Part shown: positions 53,561-61,839 of the stretch, in pieces
Layout of the letters: every line of letters starts with the position of its first letter
How positions within the stretch are numbered: the first letter of the stretch is position 1
Origin: Chloroflexota bacterium
Lineage (GTDB): Bacteria; Chloroflexota; Dehalococcoidia; Lucifugimonadales; Lucifugimonadaceae
Assembly (NCBI GenBank): GCA_027624075.1
Contig: JAQBUH010000003.1
Span: 1 to 64,000, forward strand
Direction: 5' to 3'
Length of the DNA: 64,000 nt
Made by a program: the position numbers and the translations under genes
Notes under the pieces: generated by a model
Seen by the model: only the letters and a program-made list of their open reading frames with translations
Told to the model about the DNA's origin: nothing
Databases searched by the model: none

Positions 53561-54910
53561 GTGCCCGCTATCGAATACTCGAAATCCGTCCCGGTTATCG
53601 CACAACCGGACGTGCTCGTCTGCGGCACAGGCGTCGCAGGCATTGGCGCTGCCGTAGCGGCGGCACGCCAGGGCGCCAGCGTCCTCGCAATCGACCGCGC
53701 AGGCTTTGCGGGCGGCTTCTTCACCAACATCATCGGGTCGGCGTTCGACGGTTTTGTCTACGAAGAGACCGGACGGCCAGTAGTCGGCGGCCTCGTCTTC
53801 GAGATGCTGGAGCGAATGGGCGTCATCGCGCCCGGCTCCGGCCCCGGCCTCTCATTCAACGTAAACGGCGACTTCACCGAGGTCGAAAAGCACCCTGAGC
53901 GGCTCATCCCGCGCACCGACCCGGAACGCTTCAAGCTGGCCGCAGACCGCATCCTCACAGAGGCGGGAGTCAGGCTCCTCTACCACTCGCAGGTCGCAGA
54001 TGTGACCACGCGCTCCGGCCGCGTCGACTCGGTCATCGTCTCGAACAAGTCAGGCCTCGTCGCCATAAAGCCGAAGGTGGCCATCGACTGCACCGGCGAC
54101 GGCGATGTGGCGGCCTGGGCCGGTTGCCCTTACGAGAAGGCGGAAGGCGTGCAGCCGATGTCGATCCACTTCCGGGTCTCGAACGTCGAGCTGACCTTCG
54201 ACCTCCGCCGCAAGTGCTCGGAAGTGCTCACGAGAGCCCGCGCCGCAGGCAAGATCAGGCCGTACGGCGGACCGTGGCCCGCCACATTCTCCGGCACAGA
54301 CATCTACTTCAACGCGGTGCGCACGCCGGGCGACTCGACGGACCCGGATGACTGGACGCGGGCGGAGGTCGACGGCCGGGAGGATGCTTGGCGCATGTTC
54401 GAGCTATGGAAGACGGAACTGCCCGAGTTCGAAAAGGCGCACTTCTTCACCAGCGGCCCGACTGCCGGGTCTCGTGAGTCACGCCGCATCACAGGCGACT
54501 ACACGCTGACCGCGGACGACATCCGCACGGCGCGGCGGCAGGACGATGTTGTCGTGCTCGGCGCTTGGCGCATCGACCGTCACCCGCGGGAGTCGTCGGG
54601 CTACCACGACCAGCCCGAGGTCCCGCCGTATGACATCGCATACCGCACTCTGCTGCCGCAGGGCGTCGAGAACCTGCTGGTCGCAGGCCGCTGCCACTCC
54701 GCAACCTCTGAGGCTCTTGCCTCAAGCAGGGTGACTGCGAACGCAATGGGCATGGGCCAGGCGGCGGGAACGGCTGCAGCAATGACGGCGCACGGCAAAC
54801 TGGATTCAGTGCGGGCCGTGAATATGCCCGGTCTTCAGTCGAGTCTGCTTGAGCAAGGCTGTATCCTCGACCCGGCTAATGCGATGCAGCCAACAGGTCC
54901 CCGCAAATGA
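53561..54910 (+). CDS. FAD-dependent oxidoreductase (FAD_oxidored family)
   Basis: A 449-aa flavoprotein. The N-terminal ADP-binding motif is LVCGTGVAGIGAAVAAARQG (about 19-38), followed by A-I-D-R-A-G-F-A-G-G-F-F (about 43-54). C-terminal FAD contacts occur in LLVAGRCHSATSEALASSRV (about 369-388) and G-Q-A-A-G-T-A-A-A-M. The start is GTG 53561. The type is often fused to a C-terminal DUF domain; here it is not. Substrate unknown. The next gene overlaps by 4 bp (ATGA). Confidence 0.88.
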   Translation: MPAIEYSKSVPVIAQPDVLVCGTGVAGIGAAVAAARQGASVLAIDRAGFAGGFFTNIIGSAFDGFVYEETGRPVVGGLVFEMLERMGVIAPGSGPGLSFNVNGDFTEVEKHPERLIPRTDPERFKLAADRILTEAGVRLLYHSQVADVTTRSGRVDSVIVSNKSGLVAIKPKVAIDCTGDGDVAAWAGCPYEKAEGVQPMSIHFRVSNVELTFDLRRKCSEVLTRARAAGKIRPYGGPWPATFSGTDIYFNAVRTPGDSTDPDDWTRAEVDGREDAWRMFELWKTELPEFEKAHFFTSGPTAGSRESRRITGDYTLTADDIRTARRQDDVVVLGAWRIDRHPRESSGYHDQPEVPPYDIAYRTLLPQGVENLLVAGRCHSATSEALASSRVTANAMGMGQAAGTAAAMTAHGKLDSVRAVNMPGLQSSLLEQGCILDPANAMQPTGPRK

Positions 54911-55407
54911 GTCCCGAAATGCCTGACACAACACGCAAACCCGAAGACGAGCCGCCGACGCTCAACTTCCCAACATACCCGTTCGTGCTGTTTGGCACGC
55001 CGGTGCTGATCGGGCTCGCCATCCACTTCTTCTGGGACTCGCCGTTCCTGCCAACAGGGCTGGCGATTGGGCTCGGCGCGCCGCTGCTGGCCGCCGGCGT
55101 CCTGCTTGGCCTGTGGTCGATATGGACGATGGTTAGCCAGGGCGAGCACCCGGAGCCGGGGCGTGGCACGAAAACGATCATCTCGAACGGGCCGTTCCGC
55201 TTCAGCCGCAACCCCAGCTACGTGGCGCTTGTGCTGTCTGCGACCGGCCTGGGCCTCGTGCTCAACTCCGTGCCTGTCCTCGCCGGTGTGCCGCTGGGGT
55301 TCATAGTGCTCGCTTACTGGATTGTGCCCGCCGAGGAGCGATACCTGGCCGCGGTCTTGAAGGATCACTACATGGCGTACCTGGCCCGCGTCCGGCGCTG
55401 GCTCTAG
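54907..55407 (+). CDS. Isoprenylcysteine carboxylmethyltransferase-like (PEMT/ICMT) membrane protein
   Basis: A 166-aa membrane protein with about four hydrophobic helices. The C-terminal signature GPFRFSRNPSYVALVLSATG (about 97-116) and A-E-E-R-Y-L (about 142-147) fit the ICMT/phospholipid methyltransferase fold, in which R-N-P-x-Y and E-E-R-x-L form the SAM site. Small-molecule or lipid methylation is likely. Coupled by the ATGA overlap to the preceding flavoprotein, so they may act on the same compound. Confidence 0.86.
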   Translation: MSPEMPDTTRKPEDEPPTLNFPTYPFVLFGTPVLIGLAIHFFWDSPFLPTGLAIGLGAPLLAAGVLLGLWSIWTMVSQGEHPEPGRGTKTIISNGPFRFSRNPSYVALVLSATGLGLVLNSVPVLAGVPLGFIVLAYWIVPAEERYLAAVLKDHYMAYLARVRRWL

Positions 55408-55534
55408 GCGGAGACGAACGAGACTCTGGCGGAGCGAGCGTGGCGCGCACGGTCTCCGGCGTTTCGCCCCGTGTAACGCGAGTGATCGGCACACTCTACT
55501 CCAGTGGTCCTCGGCGGGCCCCGGCGACGGCAAC

Positions 55535-55567
55535 AAAAAGCGGCGCAGGTGCTCATCCCTGCGCCGC
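55535..55567 (-). terminator. Rho-independent terminator of glnA
   Basis: Perfect 10-bp stem GCGGCGCAGG (55540-55549) with CCTGCGCCGC (55558-55567), 8-nt loop. On the minus strand it is followed by five T (AAAAA at 55535-55539 on plus), and it lies 33 bp past the glutamine synthetase stop. Confidence 0.92.
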
Positions 55568-55599
55568 CTTCACTCACTATCCCAGCCGCTCGCCGCAGA

Positions 55600-56625
55600 C
55601 TACTTCCTGGCGGTCGCCGCGGCTCCCACCGTCTCGACGATCAGTCGCGTCACCGTGTACGGGTCGCAGTTCGCGTTCGGCCTACGGTCCTCAATGTAAC
55701 CTTTGCGGTCTCGCTCGACCTGCCACGGAATCCGCACGGAGGCGCCACGGTTGGAGACGCCGTACGAGAACTGGTCGAAACGGGCCGTCTCGTGAGCGCC
55801 GGTCAACCGGCCCTCAATCCCTGCGCCGTAGTTGGCGATGTGAAGGTCGTGCTTCTTGCCAAGCGCCTCAGCGGCCGCAATGTTCGGCTCGTAAGACTCC
55901 CGCATCTGGTTCGTCGAGAAGTTGGTGTGGCAGCCGGCGCCGTTCCAGTCGCCGCGGACCGGCTTAGGGTCGAGCCTCACCGAAACCGAAATCTCTGAGT
56001 CGCCTTTGTAGTCCTCTGCAATCCTGTAGAGCAGCCAGCGAGCGAGCCACAGCTCGTCTGCGACCCTCGGCGTGCCGATCGGACCGATCTGAAACTCCCA
56101 CTGTCCCGGCATAACCTCGGCGTTGATGCCGGCGATGTGGAGCCCGGCGTCGATGCACGCCTGCAGGTGATCGTTAACTATTGGCCGGCCGAAGATCTCG
56201 TCTGCGCCAACCCCGCAGTAGTAACCGCCCTGGGGAGCGGGGAAGCCGTTGTCCGGCCAGCCGAGAGGCTTGATTCCCTCGAAGAAGGTGTACTCCTGCT
56301 CGAGGCCGAACCATGTGTCCAGCTTCTTGTACTTCTCCGAGGCAGCCAGGCATCCTGCCCTGGTGTTGGAGGGGTGCGGCGTCATGTCCGGCAGCAGGGT
56401 CTCGGTCATCACCAGCTTGTTATCTCCGCCTCGGACAGGGTCAGGGATGACAAGCACGGGACTCAGCACCACGTCCGAGGCATTGCCTGGGGCCTGGTTC
56501 GTGCTGGAGCCGTCGAAGCCCCAGATGCCCGGCTCATCACCGTCCGCCACGACCTTTGCCTTGGAGCGAAGTTTCGCTGTTGGCTTCGTTCCGTCTACCC
56601 AGATGTACTCAGCGATGTAGCTCAT
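55600..56625 (-). CDS. glnII: Glutamine synthetase, type II (eukaryotic-like)
   Basis: A 341-aa type II glutamine synthetase, the short eukaryotic/Rhizobium/actinobacterial form, condensing glutamate and ammonia with ATP. Family marks: IWGFDGSSTNQAPGNASD (about 33-50), LEQEYTFFEG (metal-binding Glu, about 108-117), VMPGQWEFQIGP (about 176-187), G-D-W-N-G-A-G-C-H-T-N-F (about 222-233), and the late R-I-P-x-x-V and E-D-R-R-P-N-A-N-C-D-P-Y. Adenylylation control is absent from type II enzymes. Monocistronic, ending in a strong hairpin. Confidence 0.96.
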   Translation of the reverse strand: MSYIAEYIWVDGTKPTAKLRSKAKVVADGDEPGIWGFDGSSTNQAPGNASDVVLSPVLVIPDPVRGGDNKLVMTETLLPDMTPHPSNTRAGCLAASEKYKKLDTWFGLEQEYTFFEGIKPLGWPDNGFPAPQGGYYCGVGADEIFGRPIVNDHLQACIDAGLHIAGINAEVMPGQWEFQIGPIGTPRVADELWLARWLLYRIAEDYKGDSEISVSVRLDPKPVRGDWNGAGCHTNFSTNQMRESYEPNIAAAEALGKKHDLHIANYGAGIEGRLTGAHETARFDQFSYGVSNRGASVRIPWQVERDRKGYIEDRRPNANCDPYTVTRLIVETVGAAATARK

Positions 56626-56707
56626 TTTTCACTCCGTGCCACTTGCAACGTGGTCTCAGTAGGCCAAAACAGGTCGATATGCCCCGGACAAAACTACCGC
56701 CAGATTG

Positions 56708-56726
56708 TTTCAAACGTGTTTCGAAA
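56708..56726. promoter_or_regulatory. Possible palindromic operator upstream of glnII
   Basis: TTTCAAACGTGTTTCGAAA, an imperfect palindrome with an A-A-A-C-G-T-G-T-T-T core, lies about 83 bp upstream of the glutamine synthetase start. It could bind a dimeric repressor; no regulator is identified. Confidence 0.3.
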
Positions 56727-56835
56727 TTACAGAACCGGCCGGCACGCAAGCGCGACAGTCCTGTGGGCGGCGCATACTGTATCACTCCGCTGAGAGGCGC
56801 TCTCCACTGTCCGGGCTGGCCCGCAGGCATTCCGC

Positions 56836-57279
56836 ATGAACCCTGAACACCTCGAAATCTTCCGCCGCGGGGCCAACGCTATCGACGAATGGCGTAAGGA
56901 GAACGGCGCTGAGCGGCTGGATCTTTCAGGAGCCGATCTCGCAGGAGCTCAACTTGCCGGGTGGAACCTGGGGCGAGCGATTCTCGATGGCGCAAACCTC
57001 TCAGGCGCCGACCTTTCGGGCACTCACTTCACTGAGGCGTCGCTCAAGAAGGCGGACCTGCGCAACGCCAACCTGTTCAAGGCCATGCTTCACCGCACGA
57101 ATCTCGCAGGCGCCGATCTTTCAGGCGCCGATGTGCGCCAGGCAAACATGTACAGAGCCGTGCTGCGTGACTGCGTCATCACGGGAGCGAACTTCAAGGG
57201 AGCGCTCACGTACAAGGCGGTCTGGCCTGAAAACGCAGGGACGGTCGAAGGGTTCAGGTCGGCGAGGGAGCGAGATTAA
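56836..57279 (+). CDS. Pentapeptide repeat protein
   Basis: A 147-aa protein. After about 30 residues, a run of A-[D/N]-L-x-x repeats follows (LSGADLAGAQLAGWNLGRAI, NLSGADLSGTHF, LKKADLRNANLFKAMLHRTN, LAGADLSGADVRQANMYRAV). They predict a right-handed quadrilateral beta helix; some such proteins mimic DNA and bind gyrase, but function is not inferable here. ATG 56836. About 25 bp before the interrupted nuclease-like gene. Confidence 0.9.
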   Translation: MNPEHLEIFRRGANAIDEWRKENGAERLDLSGADLAGAQLAGWNLGRAILDGANLSGADLSGTHFTEASLKKADLRNANLFKAMLHRTNLAGADLSGADVRQANMYRAVLRDCVITGANFKGALTYKAVWPENAGTVEGFRSARERD

Positions 57280-57303
57280 TCCCAATGCTTTGGACATGGT
57301 GCC

Positions 57304-57968
57304 ATGTCTAGCCGAAAATTGAAACTCACGGGATTTGTGAACCTTCAAGCACAATACCGTGAGGACAGGCGATGGTTTTTGCGAGAACTAGATAAGCTGC
57401 TTGGGCCAATAAGCTCTAGTTGGGCAGCGAACCAGTCCGACGTGATTCCTAGATTCGCTGAAGCACTGACGTGCCATATCGTCAACGGTCAGCTAGCGGA
57501 TGCTCGGAACCAAAAAGGATGGGATCTTAGAGACTATCTCAAAACTCCCTCTTCCAGCGGGAGAGGGCTGAGGTGAGGGAGAAGTTTCGAACTGACAAAG
57601 ACCGGCCGATTTGAGTTTTGAGATAGTCACTTAAACGCCGAAACGGCTCACGGATTCAAGTTAAAATACTCAGGAATCCAAGTCCAGATCGGCCAATCAA
57701 CCGTCTGGAACTCAAGTATGGTCTCGATGCTGAAGACGTAGCTGTATTATTCCTTGTAGCCTACGTTCCTCTCTTACTCGTTATTATTCCTTGCGATCAG
57801 CTAGCTAAGCTTCCCGAACACCTCGGTAAAAGCAGGTTTAACGATAGAATGTCAATTATTTTGACGGATACCGACAGGAAACGGTTCCAGAACCCTGCCC
57901 GTTTGCACGAATGGAAAGATTTAGGAATAGAAGTATTTCCTCTCCCTCCGGGAAGCCCAAGAAATAAA
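57304..57968 (+). pseudogene. Nuclease-like gene (GWDL...IQVK) split by a 100-bp MITE-like insertion
   Basis: The two halves flank the element at 57530-57629. Removing it and one copy of CTTA joins GAT CTT to AAA in frame, giving a protein of about 186 aa: MSSRKLKLTGFVNLQ to G-W-D-L-K-R-R-N-G-S-R-I-Q-V-K, ending G-S-P-K-K at the TAA 57966-57968. The restored G-W-D...I-Q-V-K (D at about 74, Q-V-K at about 84-86) fits the PD-(D/E)xK nuclease core; hydrophobic strand VAVLFLVAYVPLLLVIIP (about 115-132) follows. Nearest likely kin are restriction endonuclease-like proteins. As sequenced, the frame runs into the element and stops at 57574-57576. Confidence 0.75.
57530..57629. mobile_element. MITE-like element with 16-bp terminal inverted repeats
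   Basis: A 100-bp element with no coding capacity. GACTATCTCAAAACTC (57532-57547) is the exact inverse of GAGTTTTGAGATAGTC (57613-57628). CTTA is directly repeated outside (57526-57529 and 57630-57633). It interrupts a gene whose frame is restored by its removal. Confidence 0.8.
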
Positions 57969-58013
57969 AGAGGATGAAATATCATTCGGTGTGACAACGA
58001 CAAGAACTAGCCC

Positions 58014-59030
58014 CTAACCCGCCAGTCCGCCTGTCGCCCGCATCAGCGTCTCCTGCACCAGCAGCTCATGGTCGAGAGACCGCTCGGGCTCGCTCTCGCC
58101 TTTCAGGCTCCGCACAAACGCCGCAAAGCTGGCCACGTAACGCGGCCGCGCCTCCAGCTTGATCTCGGAAACTCCCGCCGGATACCCGCCCTTCGCCTCG
58201 CTCAGCGTCAGCCGGAGCGTGTCCGCAGGCTCCATCGGCTCCATGATCGCCGAGCCTTCGGTCCCGTAAACCTCGAACCGCCGCGCCATCGGCCTCGCCT
58301 CCATGGCGGCGATGTCAACGGTTGCGATGGCCCGCGGGTACTCCAGCACGGCCAGCGTGTTGTCCATGAAGTCCCGCGCCTCGCTGGCCGCGTTCTGCAT
58401 GAACGGCGTCACACGGTTTGGACGCCCGAGTATCCACACGACCTGGTCAAGCACATGCCCTCCAAGGTCGTAGAGGATTCCGCCGCGGTGGTGGGCGAGC
58501 CCTTCCCTGCCGAGGACCGGGTTGGCAGGGTTCGACTCCGGAAGCCAGGTGGACATGTGCGCCCTGACCTGGAAGACGTGGCCCAGGAACCCTGAGCGCG
58601 CCCAGTTTGCGATGCGCTCGAAGCCGTCGTGGTTGCGGAACATGTAGCCCATCTGGATGCGCAGGCCCTTGCTGCGAGCGTCCTCGACCAACCGCTCGAA
58701 CCGCTGGTAGTCGTCGCCTGCTGGCTTGTCGTAGAAGGCGTGCTTGCCCGCCGCGATGATCTGCTCGGTGTGGCCGAGGCTCTCCCGGTTCGCGCCTTCC
58801 GATGAGACGGCGACCACAGACGGGTCGTCGAGGAGCTCCGACGGATCGTTGAGCCAGTTGGCGCCGGTCCATGTCGGGTCGCCCGTTGCGATGAGTTGTC
58901 GCCGGCGAGCGTGGTCCGGCTCGTAGACACCGGCCATCTCGACCTCAGGGTGTGCGCTCATCACCTCGAACACGCCCTGCGCGTGGCCGTGCTTGGTCCC
59001 GTACTGCGCCATCTTCAACATTTCCGGCAT
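58014..59030 (-). CDS. Gfo/Idh/MocA family NAD(P)-dependent oxidoreductase
   Basis: A 338-aa Gfo/Idh/MocA-type dehydrogenase. The N-terminal Rossmann fold begins MAQYGTKHGHAQGVFEVMSA with a variant glycine motif. The catalytic E-K-P segment is replaced by HAFYDKPAGDDY (about 93-104), with the Lys retained as D-K-P. The C-terminal domain includes G-G-I-L-Y-D-L-G-G-H-V-L-D (about 183-195), the substrate-binding H and D. It probably oxidises a sugar or inositol derivative. Flanked by genes of unrelated function. Confidence 0.88.
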   Translation of the reverse strand: MPEMLKMAQYGTKHGHAQGVFEVMSAHPEVEMAGVYEPDHARRRQLIATGDPTWTGANWLNDPSELLDDPSVVAVSSEGANRESLGHTEQIIAAGKHAFYDKPAGDDYQRFERLVEDARSKGLRIQMGYMFRNHDGFERIANWARSGFLGHVFQVRAHMSTWLPESNPANPVLGREGLAHHRGGILYDLGGHVLDQVVWILGRPNRVTPFMQNAASEARDFMDNTLAVLEYPRAIATVDIAAMEARPMARRFEVYGTEGSAIMEPMEPADTLRLTLSEAKGGYPAGVSEIKLEARPRYVASFAAFVRSLKGESEPERSLDHELLVQETLMRATGGLAG

Positions 59031-59196
59031 CTTCTATTCCCGCCAGCCACAAGGAGGCGCTTACAAATTTTTGTGAAAGTGGAGCATGGTTATCTCAGGT
59101 CTGAACTCAATTCATCTTGTGATCTGGCGAGCATTCTCATGTTGTTATCCAGCGTGACCCCGGCATTGCTCGCGGAGCGATCCTAACAGGCTGGAG

Positions 59197-59868
59197 TTAA
59201 TCCGCCGCCCGCACGGCTTCGATAAACGCGCTGATCTTATCGTGGTCCTTCACGCCGTCTGTCTCGACGCCTGATGAGACATCGACGCCCCACGGCTTCA
59301 GCTGCCTGATAGCGTCGCCAACATTCTCCGGCGTCAGCCCGCCTGCCAGCAGCACGCCTTCGCGGCTCGCGACGCCTTCTGCCACAGACCAGTCGAAGCT
59401 CACGCCGCCGCCGCCCGGCACCTTCTCGTCGTAGCGGTCAAGCACCACGGTCCTGCCCGCGTCGAGCTGCGTTTGCACCGTCGCTGAAAGCCCGGCGTGT
59501 GTCGTCTCCGGACTGATCCGCACCTGCCTGAAAACCGGACGGTGGATGCTGCGAGCGTAGGACTCATCCTCGTCGCCCGTAAGCTGCACGCAGTCGATAT
59601 CCATCTGCCGCACAACGTGGTTCACCCACTCGGCATCCTGGTTCCGGAACAGGCCGACAACCTGCGGCCCGCGGCCGCGACGCCTGTCCCTGCGGTCGCC
59701 GCGAGTCCGGTAGCTGCGGATAACGGCCTGTCCCTCGAACGCCTTCAGCTGCCTCCGCACTCCCTCGACAAACACGAAGCCGAGAAAATCCGCGCCTGCG
59801 CCGGCGGCGACCCAGGCGGCCTCGGCAGTCCGCAGCCCGCAGATCTTCACCCTGGTGTTGGCGCTCAT
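59197..59868 (-). CDS. trpF: Phosphoribosylanthranilate isomerase
   Basis: A 223-aa TIM-barrel enzyme converting PRA to CdRP. Catalytic Cys in V-K-I-C-G-L-R (about 7-13), D-C-V-Q-L-T-G-D (about 93-100) and the phosphate-binding GGLTPENV (about 176-183), then G-V-D-V-S-S-G-V-E (about 193-201). An Arg-rich insert (GDRRDRRRGRG, about 56-66) precedes V-V-G-L-F. Last gene of the trp operon; its ATG overlaps the trpC stop by 4 bp (ATGA). Confidence 0.95.
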   Translation of the reverse strand: MSANTRVKICGLRTAEAAWVAAGAGADFLGFVFVEGVRRQLKAFEGQAVIRSYRTRGDRRDRRRGRGPQVVGLFRNQDAEWVNHVVRQMDIDCVQLTGDEDESYARSIHRPVFRQVRISPETTHAGLSATVQTQLDAGRTVVLDRYDEKVPGGGGVSFDWSVAEGVASREGVLLAGGLTPENVGDAIRQLKPWGVDVSSGVETDGVKDHDKISAFIEAVRAAD

Positions 59869-60710
59869 CCTGCGGCCCTGTTGACACTGACGCGCGACAT
59901 CGCCTTCACAAGCCCGGCAGCGTCGTCGCCCGCCCGCATCAGCGACTCGCCGACCAGCACGGCCTTCGCTCCCGCCTGCCCCATCCGAGCAACGTCAGCC
60001 GCGTTCTTCATCCCGCTCTCAGCCACTTTCAGCGAGCCAGCAGGTATCGACGGCGCAATGCGCTCGAAAACGCTGAGCGACGTCTCGAGCGTCTTCAGGT
60101 TGCGGTTGTTGACGCCGACGATCCCCGGCCTCTCCGCCAGCGCGATCTCTAGCTCCTGCTCATCGAACACCTCGACCAGCGCGTCCATGCCGAGTCCGGC
60201 TGCCAGTGACAGCAGGCTCCCGTACATCTCTGGCGTGAGGATGGCGATGATGAGCAGGATTGCATCAGCGCCGTACGCCCGCGCCTCGTAGACCTGGTAC
60301 TCGTCTATCACGAAGTCTTTCTGGAGCACCGCGACGCCGTGCTGGCCCGCAACTCTTTTCACCTTGCGCAGGTCGGTGTTCGAGCCGCCGAAGAAGTCCG
60401 GCTCTGTCAGCACAGATATCGCGGCGGCGCCTGCGGAGCAGTACATTCCGGCCCGCATCACGGGGTCAAGCTCACTGTCGAGCGCGCCTGCGGACGGCGA
60501 TGAGCGCTTCATTTCGGCGATAACGGAGATGCCGGGCCGTGACTCAAGCGCCTCTCGAAACGGGGTGACGGGAGCGGCGTCTGCAAGCGCGGCCCTGACC
60601 TCGGACAGCGGGCGGTCTTGCTTTGTCTGAGCTATCCGCTCAAGGCGCGCCGCGACTATCCGATCGAGGATCCCTGTTTCTGAGCGGTCGCCTGTTTTGT
60701 GCTTCGACAT
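59865..60710 (-). CDS. trpC: Indole-3-glycerol phosphate synthase
   Basis: A 281-aa TIM-barrel synthase. Catalytic Lys and Glu in I-S-V-I-A-E-M-K-R-S-S-P-S (about 59-71) and L-Q-K-D-F-V-I-D (about 124-131), with phosphate-binding G-V-N-N-R-N-L. ATG 60710 (MSKHKTGDRS) is used; the open frame upstream overlaps trpD and is not conserved. 25 bp downstream of trpD. Confidence 0.96.
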   Translation of the reverse strand: MSKHKTGDRSETGILDRIVAARLERIAQTKQDRPLSEVRAALADAAPVTPFREALESRPGISVIAEMKRSSPSAGALDSELDPVMRAGMYCSAGAAAISVLTEPDFFGGSNTDLRKVKRVAGQHGVAVLQKDFVIDEYQVYEARAYGADAILLIIAILTPEMYGSLLSLAAGLGMDALVEVFDEQELEIALAERPGIVGVNNRNLKTLETSLSVFERIAPSIPAGSLKVAESGMKNAADVARMGQAGAKAVLVGESLMRAGDDAAGLVKAMSRVSVNRAAG

Positions 60711-60735
60711 CACCTGTTCCAGCCCTGTTCGAGTG

Positions 60736-61782
60736 CTAGTTGAGCCGGGACGACAGCTCCGCAAGCTGCTCCACCTTGTGCTTCGCCGCACCCGACTTGA
60801 TTGAGTCCTGCGCCATGGCGGACGCGTCCTGGAAGCTGACGGCTTTCCCGGCCGCAAGCAGCGCGGCCGCAGCGTTGATCACAACCGCGGTGTAAGAGGA
60901 GCGCTCGACAGACGGCGGCGCGTTGTGGCCGCCGCCCTTGCCCTCGAAAACGCCTCTTATACGCCGTACGCTCTCTTCCGTGCTGCCAACGGCTAGGTGA
61001 TCGCGGGTGCATTCTGGGAGGCCGAAGTCGGCAGGCCGAGTCCGCCGCCGCTTCATCGCATCCGGCGTGACCTGGAAGATGAGCGTGTGGCCTTCTATGT
61101 CCACCTCGTCTGCGCCGGACTCGGCGTGCACGACCAGCGAGTAGTCTGTGCCAAGCAGGGCAACAGCCTTCGCTATCTTCTCCGCCGTCGCAGGATCGGA
61201 GACCCCGATCACCTGCCTGGAGGCGCCTGCCGGGTTCGTCAAAGGGCCGAGCAGGTTGAAGACGGTGCGAATGCCGATCTGCGGCCTGAGCGGGCCTGCG
61301 AACTTCATTGCGGGATGGAACGCCTGGGCGAACATGAACCCGATGCCGGCCTCTTCGATGCACCGCTTGACGCCTTCCGGCGAAAGGCCGATCTTCACAC
61401 CGAGCGCCTCAAGCGCGTCTGCGCTTCCGCTTGAGCCAGACATTGCGCGGTTGCCGTGTTTGGCGACGGGCACGCCTGCGCCTGCGACCACGAATGCGGC
61501 GGCTGTCGAGATGTTGAACCAGCCCTTGTTGTCGCCGCCGGTGCCGCATGTGTCGATCACAGGCAGGTCGGTTTCGACGTGCAGCGAGACCTCTCGCATG
61601 GCGCGGGCCATGCCTGCGATCTCCTCCGGCGTCTCGCCCTTCATGCGGAGCGCTGTGACAAACGAGCCGAACTGAGCGGGCGTCGCCTCGCCCGACATGA
61701 TCTGCCGCATCACGTCTGCCGCGTCGTCCTGCGAGAGGTCAGCGCCGTCGACAACAGCCTGTATGCCCTGCTTGATGTCCAT
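60736..61782 (-). CDS. trpD: Anthranilate phosphoribosyltransferase
   Basis: A 348-aa transferase joining anthranilate and PRPP. Signatures are VIDTCGTGGDNKGWFNISTA (about 75-94), the PRPP-binding loop, K-H-G-N-R-A-M-S-G-S-S-G-S-A-D (about 109-123) and the C-terminal helix region with A-F-H-P-A-M-K. 25 bp before trpC and 57 bp after the 319-aa unknown gene. Confidence 0.97.
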   Translation of the reverse strand: MDIKQGIQAVVDGADLSQDDAADVMRQIMSGEATPAQFGSFVTALRMKGETPEEIAGMARAMREVSLHVETDLPVIDTCGTGGDNKGWFNISTAAAFVVAGAGVPVAKHGNRAMSGSSGSADALEALGVKIGLSPEGVKRCIEEAGIGFMFAQAFHPAMKFAGPLRPQIGIRTVFNLLGPLTNPAGASRQVIGVSDPATAEKIAKAVALLGTDYSLVVHAESGADEVDIEGHTLIFQVTPDAMKRRRTRPADFGLPECTRDHLAVGSTEESVRRIRGVFEGKGGGHNAPPSVERSSYTAVVINAAAALLAAGKAVSFQDASAMAQDSIKSGAAKHKVEQLAELSSRLN

Positions 61783-61839
61783 ATATTTCTCGTCTGCTAT
61801 GCCCCGCCTATGCCCACGAGGGCTGTCCGATTCCGGTTT

